Position numbers and translations under genes: made by a program. A stretch of DNA of 51,249 nucleotides, taken from contig MHBL01000034.1 of NCBI GenBank assembly GCA_001803235.1, positions 35,303 through 86,551 on the forward strand, written 5' to 3'. The stretch comes from Lentisphaerae bacterium RIFOXYA12_64_32. GTDB lineage: Bacteria > Verrucomicrobiota > Lentisphaeria > Oligosphaerales > YB12-FULL-65-16. Below are positions 26,439-36,077 of this stretch, piece by piece (the first letter of the stretch is position 1; the number at the start of each line of letters is the position of its first letter). Below the pieces are notes generated by a model, which did not search any database, was not told where the DNA came from, and saw only the letters and a program-made list of their open reading frames with translations.

Positions 26439-26742
26439 GGGGCACCTCCTGCGCATGGGGGGGAGCGTTTTCCACCGGTGGTCGGGTCAGCCACGTCACG
26501 ATCAGGCGCACCACGACAAATCCGATGAGGCAGGCCAGCAGCCGCTCCCAATGCCCCCCCGAGACCACGTAACATCCAGCCAAGACAATGCTCATCCGCA
26601 GCAACAGGCTACCGAAGAACCAAAGCGCCGGCCGTTCGGACGAAAGGCCCTTGCGAACCGTCCACCAAAGGCCGCCGAAGAAAACCGCACCGAGCAACCC
26701 GCCCGCCACCCACGCCAGCACCCATGTCAGCGGTTCATTCAT
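26419..26742 (-). CDS. atpR: N-ATPase subunit AtpR
   Basis: Small integral membrane protein specific to N-ATPase operons, 107 residues with three predicted helices. Characteristic stretch: GGLLGAVFFGGLWWTVRKGL then FFGSLLLRMSIVLAGCY. In the family it is proposed to help assemble the c ring with AtpQ through conserved polar or charged intramembrane residues (Arg in SLLLRMS). ATG 26742 overlaps the atpQ stop by eight bases, so coupled translation is likely. The presence of AtpR and AtpQ identifies the operon as N-type rather than a housekeeping F-type one. Confidence 0.93.
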   Translation of the reverse strand: MNEPLTWVLAWVAGGLLGAVFFGGLWWTVRKGLSSERPALWFFGSLLLRMSIVLAGCYVVSGGHWERLLACLIGFVVVRLIVTWLTRPPVENAPPHAQEVPHAPYSR

Positions 26743-27062
26743 CACTATCCTCCTGTTCCTCCCGCATTGCCCTGTCTTCCTTGTCGACCCAGTGCCACGC
26801 ATTCAGACAGCCGATCGCGAGCCCGGCAACCAACAGCGCCAGCGTCCAGGAACGCCCCCCCGGATAGCGCTCGTCCAGCCAAAGACCAAGCGCCGCACCG
26901 AGCAACGTCGGAACAACAACCGACCAGCCGATCAGTCCCATCATGCCCAAGCCGAACCAGACGCCCGGCGTGGAGTTACGCCGCGCCTTGAGCTTGCGCG
27001 CCACCTTCGCGCCGACCTGCCGGCCGAAGGTCGGCTCGTTCTTTGAACTTCTGTTTGATTCG

Positions 27063-27070
<8 letters not shown>
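26735..27070 (-). CDS. atpQ: N-ATPase subunit AtpQ (AtpI-like)
   Basis: 111-residue membrane protein of the AtpQ/AtpI type: a basic N-terminus (VGAKVARKLKARRN), helix GVWFGLGMMGLIGWSVVVPT, GAALGLWLDERYPG (family-typical Asp/Glu) and a second helix, then a charged tail. It is thought to help c-ring assembly or ion supply in N-ATPases. ATG 27070 is chosen at the junction with atpC, overlapping its end by eight bases; the longer frame upstream lies within atpC and has no family match. Confidence 0.92.
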
Positions 27071-29306
<2,236 letters not shown>

Positions 29307-29347
29307 AAACCTGGCTCTTGCAGTACTTCTGCAAGGGCCTCAACAAC

Positions 29348-29755
29348 CTACTGAGCCAGAACTTTGACCGTAAATACGGTCGAGGTCGGATCCCCAGTCA
29401 TCGGCATCCCTTTGACAGATACGCGATACTCACCGATGGCAGCGTCCCTGGCGGCCGCAATCTGGAAATGCACCTCAGGTTTGTCGCTGGCCTTTACCAA
29501 CGCGTAGCTCGGGGTTACGCTGATACCCTCTGTGTTGATGTACAGTTGCACATCCTGTTTGAAGTATGCGCCTCTGTTCACCGAGATGGTAATGTTCTTA
29601 TGCGCGCCCTGTTTGAGTGTGTTGGACGCCGGGACCGTGATACTGAATTCTTCGTTGATGGGAACGATCCCGCCTTGACGACTCTCTTTCGTACTGAAAC
29701 ACCCTGCTGCAACCGCCAAAACCAGCATCATACAGATCGAGCTTACAGTCTTCAT
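29348..29755 (-). CDS. Small lipoprotein with beta-sandwich-like domain
   Basis: 135 residues. A lipoprotein signal is clear (MVLAVAAGC, lipobox AAGC with Cys19). The mature part looks all-beta, with pattern FSITVPASNTLKQGAHKNIT, GAYFKQDVQLYI and AIGEYRVSVKGMPMTG, suggesting an immunoglobulin- or COG1470-like fold. I know no specific function. It lies on the same strand downstream of the PRC-barrel gene and upstream of the N-ATPase operon. GGGAGAG is about 10 nt before the ATG. Confidence 0.8.
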   Translation of the reverse strand: MKTVSSICMMLVLAVAAGCFSTKESRQGGIVPINEEFSITVPASNTLKQGAHKNITISVNRGAYFKQDVQLYINTEGISVTPSYALVKASDKPEVHFQIAAARDAAIGEYRVSVKGMPMTGDPTSTVFTVKVLAQ

Positions 29756-29979
29756 GTCTCTCTTCTCTCCCGTGAAGTGCGTGGGTACTTGTCATCGGTA
29801 CTCTTCTGACTGCTTACGCCATCTACATCGTGAGTTCCCTCCATCGGTGGGTTGGTTTCGCAGTGGAGTGCGTCTCCGTTGCCTGGTGCTGCCTCCTTTC
29901 CTGTCGTCATCCATGTGTTGTCACGAGAGGAAACGTAGGCCGCGACATTGATGAAACCAGGTTCCTGGTGGCCGCTCAT
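29752..29979 (-). CDS. Possible small hydrophilic protein
   Basis: 75 codons starting MSGHQEPGFINVAAYVSSRD, with GAGGA seven nt upstream and a stop overlapping the lipoprotein ATG (ATGA). No family recognised and no hydrophobic segment. The overlap and ribosome-binding site argue for a gene, but codon quality is ambiguous. The remaining stretch up to 30132 holds nothing else I can name. Confidence 0.35.
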   Translation of the reverse strand: MSGHQEPGFINVAAYVSSRDNTWMTTGKEAAPGNGDALHCETNPPMEGTHDVDGVSSQKSTDDKYPRTSRERRET

Positions 29980-30132
29980 CCAGAGTCCTCACATGCCCCG
30001 GCTGACTCAGGACACCGCAAACCCTCTCGGCCATCATAAATTCTTCGTCCGTGCGAATGACACGGACCGCAACAGCCGCCCGCACGTCCTGCGTTTCGGG
30101 ATTGAGCAACGCCGGCAGGTCTCCTGCTTGCT

Positions 30133-30900
30133 TCAACCGGAACGCTTCTTGGCAACCGGTTCATCGACCCAATAGCCCCTCCGATTGTAATGTCGATGCA
30201 GTCCGGTCTCATAGTCCCGAGTTGGCAGGGACTCGGCCGTGTACTCCGGGGACTCCCTGATGGTCTCGCGGGGAAGATTGACAAAGACTTTCGACTCCTC
30301 CCAACTGACGCGCTCGATCCATTTCGGTGCAACCAGGACCTTCTTTCCCGGCCACCAGTTCCGTGTATCGATGATGAGATAACGGATCGCCCATGTCTCG
30401 TCATCGATGATGAAATCCTCGATGTGACCAATCTCGCCGTCCGCGGCTTGGACGTGATGGCCACTCACGTCGTGAGTGCTGCGCAAGTGGGGATCCCACG
30501 CCTCCTCACGCGGGGTGCTCGTCCATACTCCGCGGTCACGCTCGATGTACGGGTAGGCCCCCCACATGTACGGACCGGTCCAATACATCGGGTATCCATA
30601 GTAGCCGTAGAAGACCTCCTCGAATTGCCGCGACACGGGCTTGTCACTGTCCAAGGAAGGACTGTCCCGAATCTGCTCCTTCGTCAGATCGATGGCGATG
30701 TGTTGCGTCTCTCCATTCACGGCGAGCAATGCATACGGGGAAATCAGCACCTGCCGGCCCGTCAGCCAGTTGCCCGTATCGGCCACCAGATAGCGAACCG
30801 CCCAGTGCTGGTCATCGAAGTAGAATTGCTTGACCTTCCCCATTTCCCCGTCGAGCCCCTGCAATCTGTAACCCTTCAGTGCGTTGGCTCTGTGAAACAT
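30133..30900 (-). CDS. Double PRC-barrel domain protein
   Basis: 255 residues with two PRC-barrel modules: the first about 5-75 (QGLDGEMGKVKQFYFDDQHW, RYLVADTGNWLTGRQVLISP), the second about 140-215 (VQAADGEIGHIEDFIIDDET, RYLIIDTRNWWPGKKVLVAP). A Tyr/Gly/Pro-rich linker (YGYYGYPMYWTGPYMWG) separates them. PRC barrels mediate protein contacts in RNA processing and photosynthetic complexes; in bacteria this two-domain version is common in stress islands, with unknown role. ATG 30900 with AAGGA nine nt upstream. Upstream element copy 3 lies 238 nt before it. A damaged copy is found at 38325-38580. Confidence 0.9.
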   Translation of the reverse strand: MFHRANALKGYRLQGLDGEMGKVKQFYFDDQHWAVRYLVADTGNWLTGRQVLISPYALLAVNGETQHIAIDLTKEQIRDSPSLDSDKPVSRQFEEVFYGYYGYPMYWTGPYMWGAYPYIERDRGVWTSTPREEAWDPHLRSTHDVSGHHVQAADGEIGHIEDFIIDDETWAIRYLIIDTRNWWPGKKVLVAPKWIERVSWEESKVFVNLPRETIRESPEYTAESLPTRDYETGLHRHYNRRGYWVDEPVAKKRSG

Positions 30901-31137
30901 GATAGTAGTCCTTTCAGTTTTTGACTTTCGTTCCGGGAGAGAACCACCCGCCCTAAAGACCCTCTCGGAGAGAGGTATCCCTCCTTGTCGGTGTCGAAGG
31001 TCAGATGTTCCCGAACCTCCGTCTCGGCCAACTCCAGTATGCAGTTCATCCTCGCCCGTTTGTGGGCATTCTGATCCGATCCGTTGGCGCGCAGTGCCCG
31101 CCGATACCGGTGACCTAACATTTGACCATGTTGAGTC

Positions 31138-31322
31138 ACTATAGGCCGTAGCCAAACCGCTTGTTATGGGGTGAAACCCTACTCTGCATGGGGTGAAACC
31201 CTACTGCGTACTCGGCGGGACACGCCCGGCAACCGGGGTCGATGGCGCTGGATATCCACACGCTTCGAGAAGTCGCCGGTCTGCTCCAGCGCAAAAGGCT
31301 CACTCGCGCCGCTGCGGGCGGT
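31138..31322 (-). promoter_or_regulatory. Upstream element copy 3, long form
   Basis: Core 31138-31205 with two GTAGGGTTTCACCCC boxes (minus strand), then ATAACAAGCGG and GGCCTATAGTG. Extended similarity to copy 2 continues to about 31322. It lies upstream of the PRC-barrel gene. 30901-31137 has no supported gene. Confidence 0.72.
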
Positions 31323-31580
31323 CGACTGCACCGATCCGCTGCCAGTGGCCATGTATCCGATCATCGAGGCGTTGCAGTTGCTTACGCGCAACCGCGTCCA
31401 GAACTCGATGTAGGCGCGCAGGTCCACGTTCGGGGAGTACGGCGGGGCCTCGCGGATCGACAGCCCGCCATAGGCCAGGTGCCAGGTGCCGTCCGTCACG
31501 CGGGCATCGTGCGCACGATAGTCCGTGATGGAGCGTGACAGCGAAACCCGTGAAAGGCGTGAGAAACCACAATCGTGGTC
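31311..31580 (-). pseudogene. Unrecognised ORF fragment upstream of element copy 3
   Basis: The open frame reads TDGTWHLAYGGLSIREAPPY, SPNVDLRAYIEFWTRLR and SGSVQSTARSGASEPFALEQ, then runs into the shared element. Protein-like composition but no start, no recognised family, and at least one apparent frame change near 31380. Probably the remains of a gene lost by rearrangement, like the relics next to copies 2 and 4. Confidence 0.35.
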
Positions 31581-31591
31581 TTTTCGTAAGT

Positions 31592-34006
31592 TCAGTTCCG
31601 TTCCTGTTTGTTGATGCGTAGCTCTGCAACCAGGGGCAAATGATCGGAGGCGACGCGTGCCAGTTCCGAACCGGGGACCTCGATGCTGGTCACCTCAACC
31701 CCCGGGCTGATAAAAATGTGGTCAATTCGCAAGGTCGGGAAGCGGCCGGAAAAGGTGCTCTTGGGACGGTGGTCTTGTGCCTGGGTCTGGACGTCTCTGA
31801 GTCCATGGCAGAGCCGGCGGCACACCGGCGATGAAGGCCGTGCGTTGAAGTCGCCGCACAGGATCACAGGTTCGCGGCATTGTTCGTGTCCCAACCAGTC
31901 GCTCCCGAGCAATGCTTCCACCTGTGCCATGCGTTCACGCCGGGACAGGCCTAGATGGGTGTTGATGATCTGGACCTCTTTGCCGTGCAGGTCAACGGCA
32001 ACCCAAAGAGCCCCCCGCGATTCCAGGTGCGGTTTGCCGGCGAGTCCCGGCAGCGGACCGGCCTTGACAAGGCGCTGCGGCAGATGTGTCAGAATGGCAT
32101 CACCATAGCGTTCCTCCTCAACGCATATGGCCGCATGAAAATGGAAGTCCATCACCAAATGACCTGCGATCAACTGAGCCTGGTCCATTCCGTGGCTGCG
32201 TGCGCGGCCTGCGTCCAATTCCTGCAGTGCCACCACATCCGGCTTGGCGCGGGCAATCAGGCGAGCAATGCGTTCGGCATCGCGTTTACCGTCCATCCCT
32301 TTGCAACTGTGCACGTTATAGGTCATGACACGAAGGGTGTCCGTCTGTGTGGCAACCGCCCGGATTCGGGCTTCAAAGGTTCGGTGAGTCGGGCGCCCCA
32401 AATAGTGCAGCGCCGCATCGCGCAGGTCGCCAGGACGCAGATACGTATGTTCGCGTTCAGGCAGTGTGGCGTCCGCGGGAAGCAATGCGAAGCCGTTGGT
32501 CTCTTCCGGCGATGCGCCGGCGTGAGCGCCATTCTCCTCGGCAAAGCTCAGCGCGGGCATGCCGTCGCGCCATCCCAGCAGAACGAGGTCGCCGGCGTCC
32601 GGGTGTTCGCAGAGACGCACCAGGTCTTCGCCGACCGAATCGAGGAACGGATGTTGCGAACCGAACACCGCGGCACGGTCTTGCGGCAAACGGAATTCCC
32701 CGACTTCGGTCCGGGCGCATAGCACGCCCGGGGCCTCCACGTTGAGCACGATCGGAACCTTGTGTCGATGCACCAATTCACGAGAAACGGACTCTCGCTC
32801 GTCGCCATTCAGTTGCCACGGCCAATAGACATGGGCCACAGGCCCAGGGGCGACGACGACGGGTTGCTGTTCGTCGGTGTCCGCGCCATTGATACTGGGC
32901 ACCGGAAACAGACGCTGGATGTTCCTGCCGCCGAGAAGACGAACCCGCTCGGTCTGGATACCGCCCAGGCCTTTCCTGCAAGCTGCTGGAGGATTGGCAT
33001 TCGGGCGTTCGACTACCGCTGTCACAGCCTCTTCCAGTGCATAGCCCTGAACCCGATGGTAGGACCGGACCGAGGCTTGCCCATGGTCGGAATAGACCCA
33101 GACTTCGTAGTGTCGCCAGGCGGAATGGTTGGCGGTGCGCCACAGTCGGGCGATCGCGTCGTCGATTCCCTTCAGGGTCCAGTGGGCAAACAGCGAGTGT
33201 GGGCCGCGGCGGTGTGACTGTTCGTCATAACCGAGGAAGTTGATGTGAATGATGGGCAAGCCGCGACTGAGATCGATCTTGCCGCCGATCACACAGAGTT
33301 CGCGCAGCAGGATGGTGATGGCGACCCGTGTCGGAACAAATTTCAGTTCCTTCACGAAGTCTTGCCCTCCAACGAGGCCGCGCACAAACCCCACCAGCGC
33401 CAGGCCCGATTCCATCAACAACAGGACCGCGATGCGCAGGAAGCTGTAAAGATTGCTGAGGATAAACGCCAGCAACACCAGCGGATTGGCGCCGCGCAGC
33501 GCCGGCCCCCAGCCCATGGATGACGGACAGAAATGCGGTTCCGCCGCACCACCGGTGTAGTTGTCCGAGTAAGCACTGCCACCTCTGAGCAGCGCCTCGT
33601 TGTCCTTGCTTGTGTTCAGCGCCTCGACGCGCGCCGCCGCGCCGGGTTCATACATGCGAACGATCTGACGCGATTCATGGTCCCTGAAGGAGAATGCCGG
33701 GACAGCGCCCTTGACACCATAGAAGAGTTCGCCCTGGACAGCGGGGGTCGTCGAAGGCAAGCCCGAATAGTGGGCCTGAAGCCGATAGTGTTCCCGCGTG
33801 ATCAGCCGCCGCAGGAACGGCAGTTCGTTGCGCGCCAGAGCGTGCTCAAACTGCGACTGCGAGAGCCCGTCGATCTGGATCATCAGCAGTCCCGGCCGGG
33901 TCGGCGATCCCTCCGACACCGGCAGACGCAGCAGACGCGTCAGCCAGACACTGCGACTGAGCCGGCGGCGCAGGTGTCGGAAGAATGTCTCGATTCGGCC
34001 GATCAT
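31592..34006 (-). CDS. Alkaline phosphatase-superfamily phosphodiesterase fused to an endonuclease/exonuclease/phosphatase domain
   Basis: An 804-residue bifunctional-looking protein. The N-terminal ~540 residues resemble type I phosphodiesterases/sulfatases: LLMIQIDGLSQSQFEHAL holds the metal-binding Asp, GLPSTTPAVQGELFYG the nucleophile region, IHINFLGYDEQSHRRGP and YSDHGQ later ligands. A hydrophobic stretch lies near residues 175-210. The last ~240 residues are an EEP (DNase I-like) domain with VMTYNVHSCKGMDG, ALQELD, CGDFNARP and SDHLPL. Separate proteins of both types are common; this fusion is unusual to me. It ends the four-gene envelope cluster with the GT4, VTT and six-hairpin proteins, so lipid or glycan phosphate hydrolysis is plausible. 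Confidence 0.85.
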   Translation of the reverse strand: MIGRIETFFRHLRRRLSRSVWLTRLLRLPVSEGSPTRPGLLMIQIDGLSQSQFEHALARNELPFLRRLITREHYRLQAHYSGLPSTTPAVQGELFYGVKGAVPAFSFRDHESRQIVRMYEPGAAARVEALNTSKDNEALLRGGSAYSDNYTGGAAEPHFCPSSMGWGPALRGANPLVLLAFILSNLYSFLRIAVLLLMESGLALVGFVRGLVGGQDFVKELKFVPTRVAITILLRELCVIGGKIDLSRGLPIIHINFLGYDEQSHRRGPHSLFAHWTLKGIDDAIARLWRTANHSAWRHYEVWVYSDHGQASVRSYHRVQGYALEEAVTAVVERPNANPPAACRKGLGGIQTERVRLLGGRNIQRLFPVPSINGADTDEQQPVVVAPGPVAHVYWPWQLNGDERESVSRELVHRHKVPIVLNVEAPGVLCARTEVGEFRLPQDRAAVFGSQHPFLDSVGEDLVRLCEHPDAGDLVLLGWRDGMPALSFAEENGAHAGASPEETNGFALLPADATLPEREHTYLRPGDLRDAALHYLGRPTHRTFEARIRAVATQTDTLRVMTYNVHSCKGMDGKRDAERIARLIARAKPDVVALQELDAGRARSHGMDQAQLIAGHLVMDFHFHAAICVEEERYGDAILTHLPQRLVKAGPLPGLAGKPHLESRGALWVAVDLHGKEVQIINTHLGLSRRERMAQVEALLGSDWLGHEQCREPVILCGDFNARPSSPVCRRLCHGLRDVQTQAQDHRPKSTFSGRFPTLRIDHIFISPGVEVTSIEVPGSELARVASDHLPLVAELRINKQERN

Positions 34007-34059
34007 AGGTTAGCCTGTCGGTGGTGACGATCCGGTCCGGAGATGCGAGTGATGCATTT

Positions 34060-35343
34060 TCATTCCTTTTCAGAAGAGAGACTGGCGCTCATGGCTGCGC
34101 CGCATGCTCCGGCGAAGCCTTTCAGGATCTCCCACTCCGTTTCCACCCAGGAAAAGACATCTTCCCAGTCTCTCGCGTCCTCGCTGGCGCCGGCGGGTGG
34201 TCTTGCCTTGATTGACGCATAACCGGCCAGCGCCTTGTCCGTCGTACGGGAAATGGAAAAGGCCTCGGCGGTGTCGAGTGCGGCCTTTCTCAGGTCGCGC
34301 ATTGGGCCCGGTGCCAGTTCAGCCATCCACTGCAGTGCGGCGCTGAATGCTGCGGGGGTTGGATCTTGCAGCAGTCGACCGTTCTTACCGTCCTTGACCA
34401 CCTCCCGTACACCGGGCGCGTCCAGGGCGACGACCGGCAGGCCCGCCGCCATGGCTTCCGTCAACACCATTCCCTGGGTCTCGCTCTTGGACGCGAAGGC
34501 GAATACATCCATCGCATGCAGAGCGTCGGCCAGTGGTTGGTCCCGCAGGATGCCGGCATTGTGCAATTGCGCTTCGGCACCGGCGTCCGCGAATGTCTGC
34601 CGCATGGCGTCTTCGGAGGGGCCGGCGCCGATCACCAGGAAATGCGCATGAGGTCGCGCGTGCACGAAATCGGCGACCGCCTGTGCCAGGAATTCCAGAT
34701 TCTTTTCCGGGGCCAGGCGTCCCAGATGGCCGATTACGAAAGCATCTTCGGGAATCTCCATCTGCCTGCGCCATGCGCGGCCGTCGCCCGCCGCAAAGTT
34801 TTCTAGGAGGACGCCGGTGGGCACCACGGCAATCGGCGTAGTTACGCCACGCTTCTCCAGCAGATCCCGGATGCTTTCGCTGGGTGCAAAGAGCTGATCG
34901 GTGAGGTTTGCGTAGCGGGTGGCAAGTTCAATCGCAAACCGTTCCAAGGCGGCTGAGTCGCCGGGAACATAGCGGGTGTAGTGTTCGTACAGGGTGTGAT
35001 GGGTGAAGACCAACGGCAGTTCCCGATAACGCGCCAGCCGCAGCGCGGTCATACCAAGAAGGAAAGGGTGCTGGGAGTGCACGATGTCCGGCTGGAAAGC
35101 ATCGACCGTTTCGGTGAGGCGTGAATGCAGCGGCAGCGCTACCGAGAAGTCGCTGGCGTTGAAATTCTGGATCGCTTCAATCCGCATCACGTCGACTTCA
35201 TTCTGCGGCATATCGAGGAATTCGGGGGCCACGACCAGCACCCGGTGCCCGCGCTTGCGGTATTCGGTGGTGAACGCCTCCACCGACCGAGCGACGCCGC
35301 CGACATGTGGGGTAAAGGTGTTCGTGAAGATGAGAATATTCAT
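34060..35343 (-). CDS. GT4 family glycosyltransferase
   Basis: A retaining GT-B glycosyltransferase of 427 residues. The N-terminal domain begins MNILIFTNTFTPHVGGVARS with the GG donor/acceptor loop. The C-terminal domain has GHLGRLAPEKNLEFLA and the E-x7-E motif (SKSETQGMVLTEAMAAGLP). Close in character to glycolipid or phosphatidylinositol mannosyl/glucosyltransferases that act at the membrane face. It overlaps the VTT gene by four bases (ATGA), so both are coupled. The C-terminal ~60 residues are extra to the catalytic core. Substrate not determinable. Confidence 0.9.
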   Translation of the reverse strand: MNILIFTNTFTPHVGGVARSVEAFTTEYRKRGHRVLVVAPEFLDMPQNEVDVMRIEAIQNFNASDFSVALPLHSRLTETVDAFQPDIVHSQHPFLLGMTALRLARYRELPLVFTHHTLYEHYTRYVPGDSAALERFAIELATRYANLTDQLFAPSESIRDLLEKRGVTTPIAVVPTGVLLENFAAGDGRAWRRQMEIPEDAFVIGHLGRLAPEKNLEFLAQAVADFVHARPHAHFLVIGAGPSEDAMRQTFADAGAEAQLHNAGILRDQPLADALHAMDVFAFASKSETQGMVLTEAMAAGLPVVALDAPGVREVVKDGKNGRLLQDPTPAAFSAALQWMAELAPGPMRDLRKAALDTAEAFSISRTTDKALAGYASIKARPPAGASEDARDWEDVFSWVETEWEILKGFAGACGAAMSASLSSEKE

Positions 35344-36074
35344 GAGGAAGCTCCCGAGTTGTCCAATCCTGATTCGTCTCCAATATGCGCTTTCAGTCTT
35401 CTGCGAAGCACAAGAATCAACACGACTGCGGCACAGACAATGAGCAGGAGCACTGCAATATTCTGTGGCGACGGATCGTCAAAGAGGTTTTTCAGCTGTT
35501 TGCCGAATAGGGCCAGGCACAATGTTCCGGGAAGATGTCCGATAAAGGTTCCGACAATGAAATCCCGGTAACTGATGTCAAATGTTCCGATGATGGAATT
35601 CACGACGCCGTAGGGCGCACTGGGTACGGCGTGGACGGCCACCACCGCGGCAATGCCCCCTTTTGCCAGGAACTTTCTGATTTTGGGGATCCCCGCATAT
35701 TTCGAGGCATTCAATCTCTCCACGCCCAAGAAATGACCTGCGAAAAAAAAGACCGTTGCGGCAGATAAGCTGCCGCATATCGCATACACCCAACCGATGA
35801 AACCACCAACGCCCAGAATCACTGCGATATTCAATATGCTATTGGGAAACATCACAAGGTTGGCAACTATATAGACCGCAATTACGCAAAGAACAGTCCA
35901 CCATTGTTTCGTCCACTGTGCACGCATAATTTCTTGCATTTCTTCCGGACTTACGATTTCGCGCAAGGGGCTGAAACGCCATAGTGCTGCGGCAATTAGA
36001 ATTGCAATCACCGGAACTATGACAATGAGAGGCGAGGTGAGCCTCTTCCCAGATATGGTATGGCCATGGCTCAT
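35340..36074 (-). CDS. TVP38/TMEM64 (VTT domain) membrane protein
   Basis: 244 residues with about six hydrophobic segments. The VTT/DedA-like signature is present: FPNSILNIAVILGVGGFIGW, FFAGHFLGVERLNA and AVPSAPYGVVNSIIGTFDIS with YRDFIVGTFIGHLPG. VTT proteins are related to lipid scramblases and DedA transporters, so movement of a lipid intermediate across the membrane fits the adjacent glycosyltransferase. Base composition in its 5' part is noticeably more AT-rich than its neighbours, which could mean separate acquisition. Four nt after the six-hairpin gene's stop. Confidence 0.88.
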   Translation of the reverse strand: MSHGHTISGKRLTSPLIVIVPVIAILIAAALWRFSPLREIVSPEEMQEIMRAQWTKQWWTVLCVIAVYIVANLVMFPNSILNIAVILGVGGFIGWVYAICGSLSAATVFFFAGHFLGVERLNASKYAGIPKIRKFLAKGGIAAVVAVHAVPSAPYGVVNSIIGTFDISYRDFIVGTFIGHLPGTLCLALFGKQLKNLFDDPSPQNIAVLLLIVCAAVVLILVLRRRLKAHIGDESGLDNSGASS

Positions 36075-36077
36075 AGG

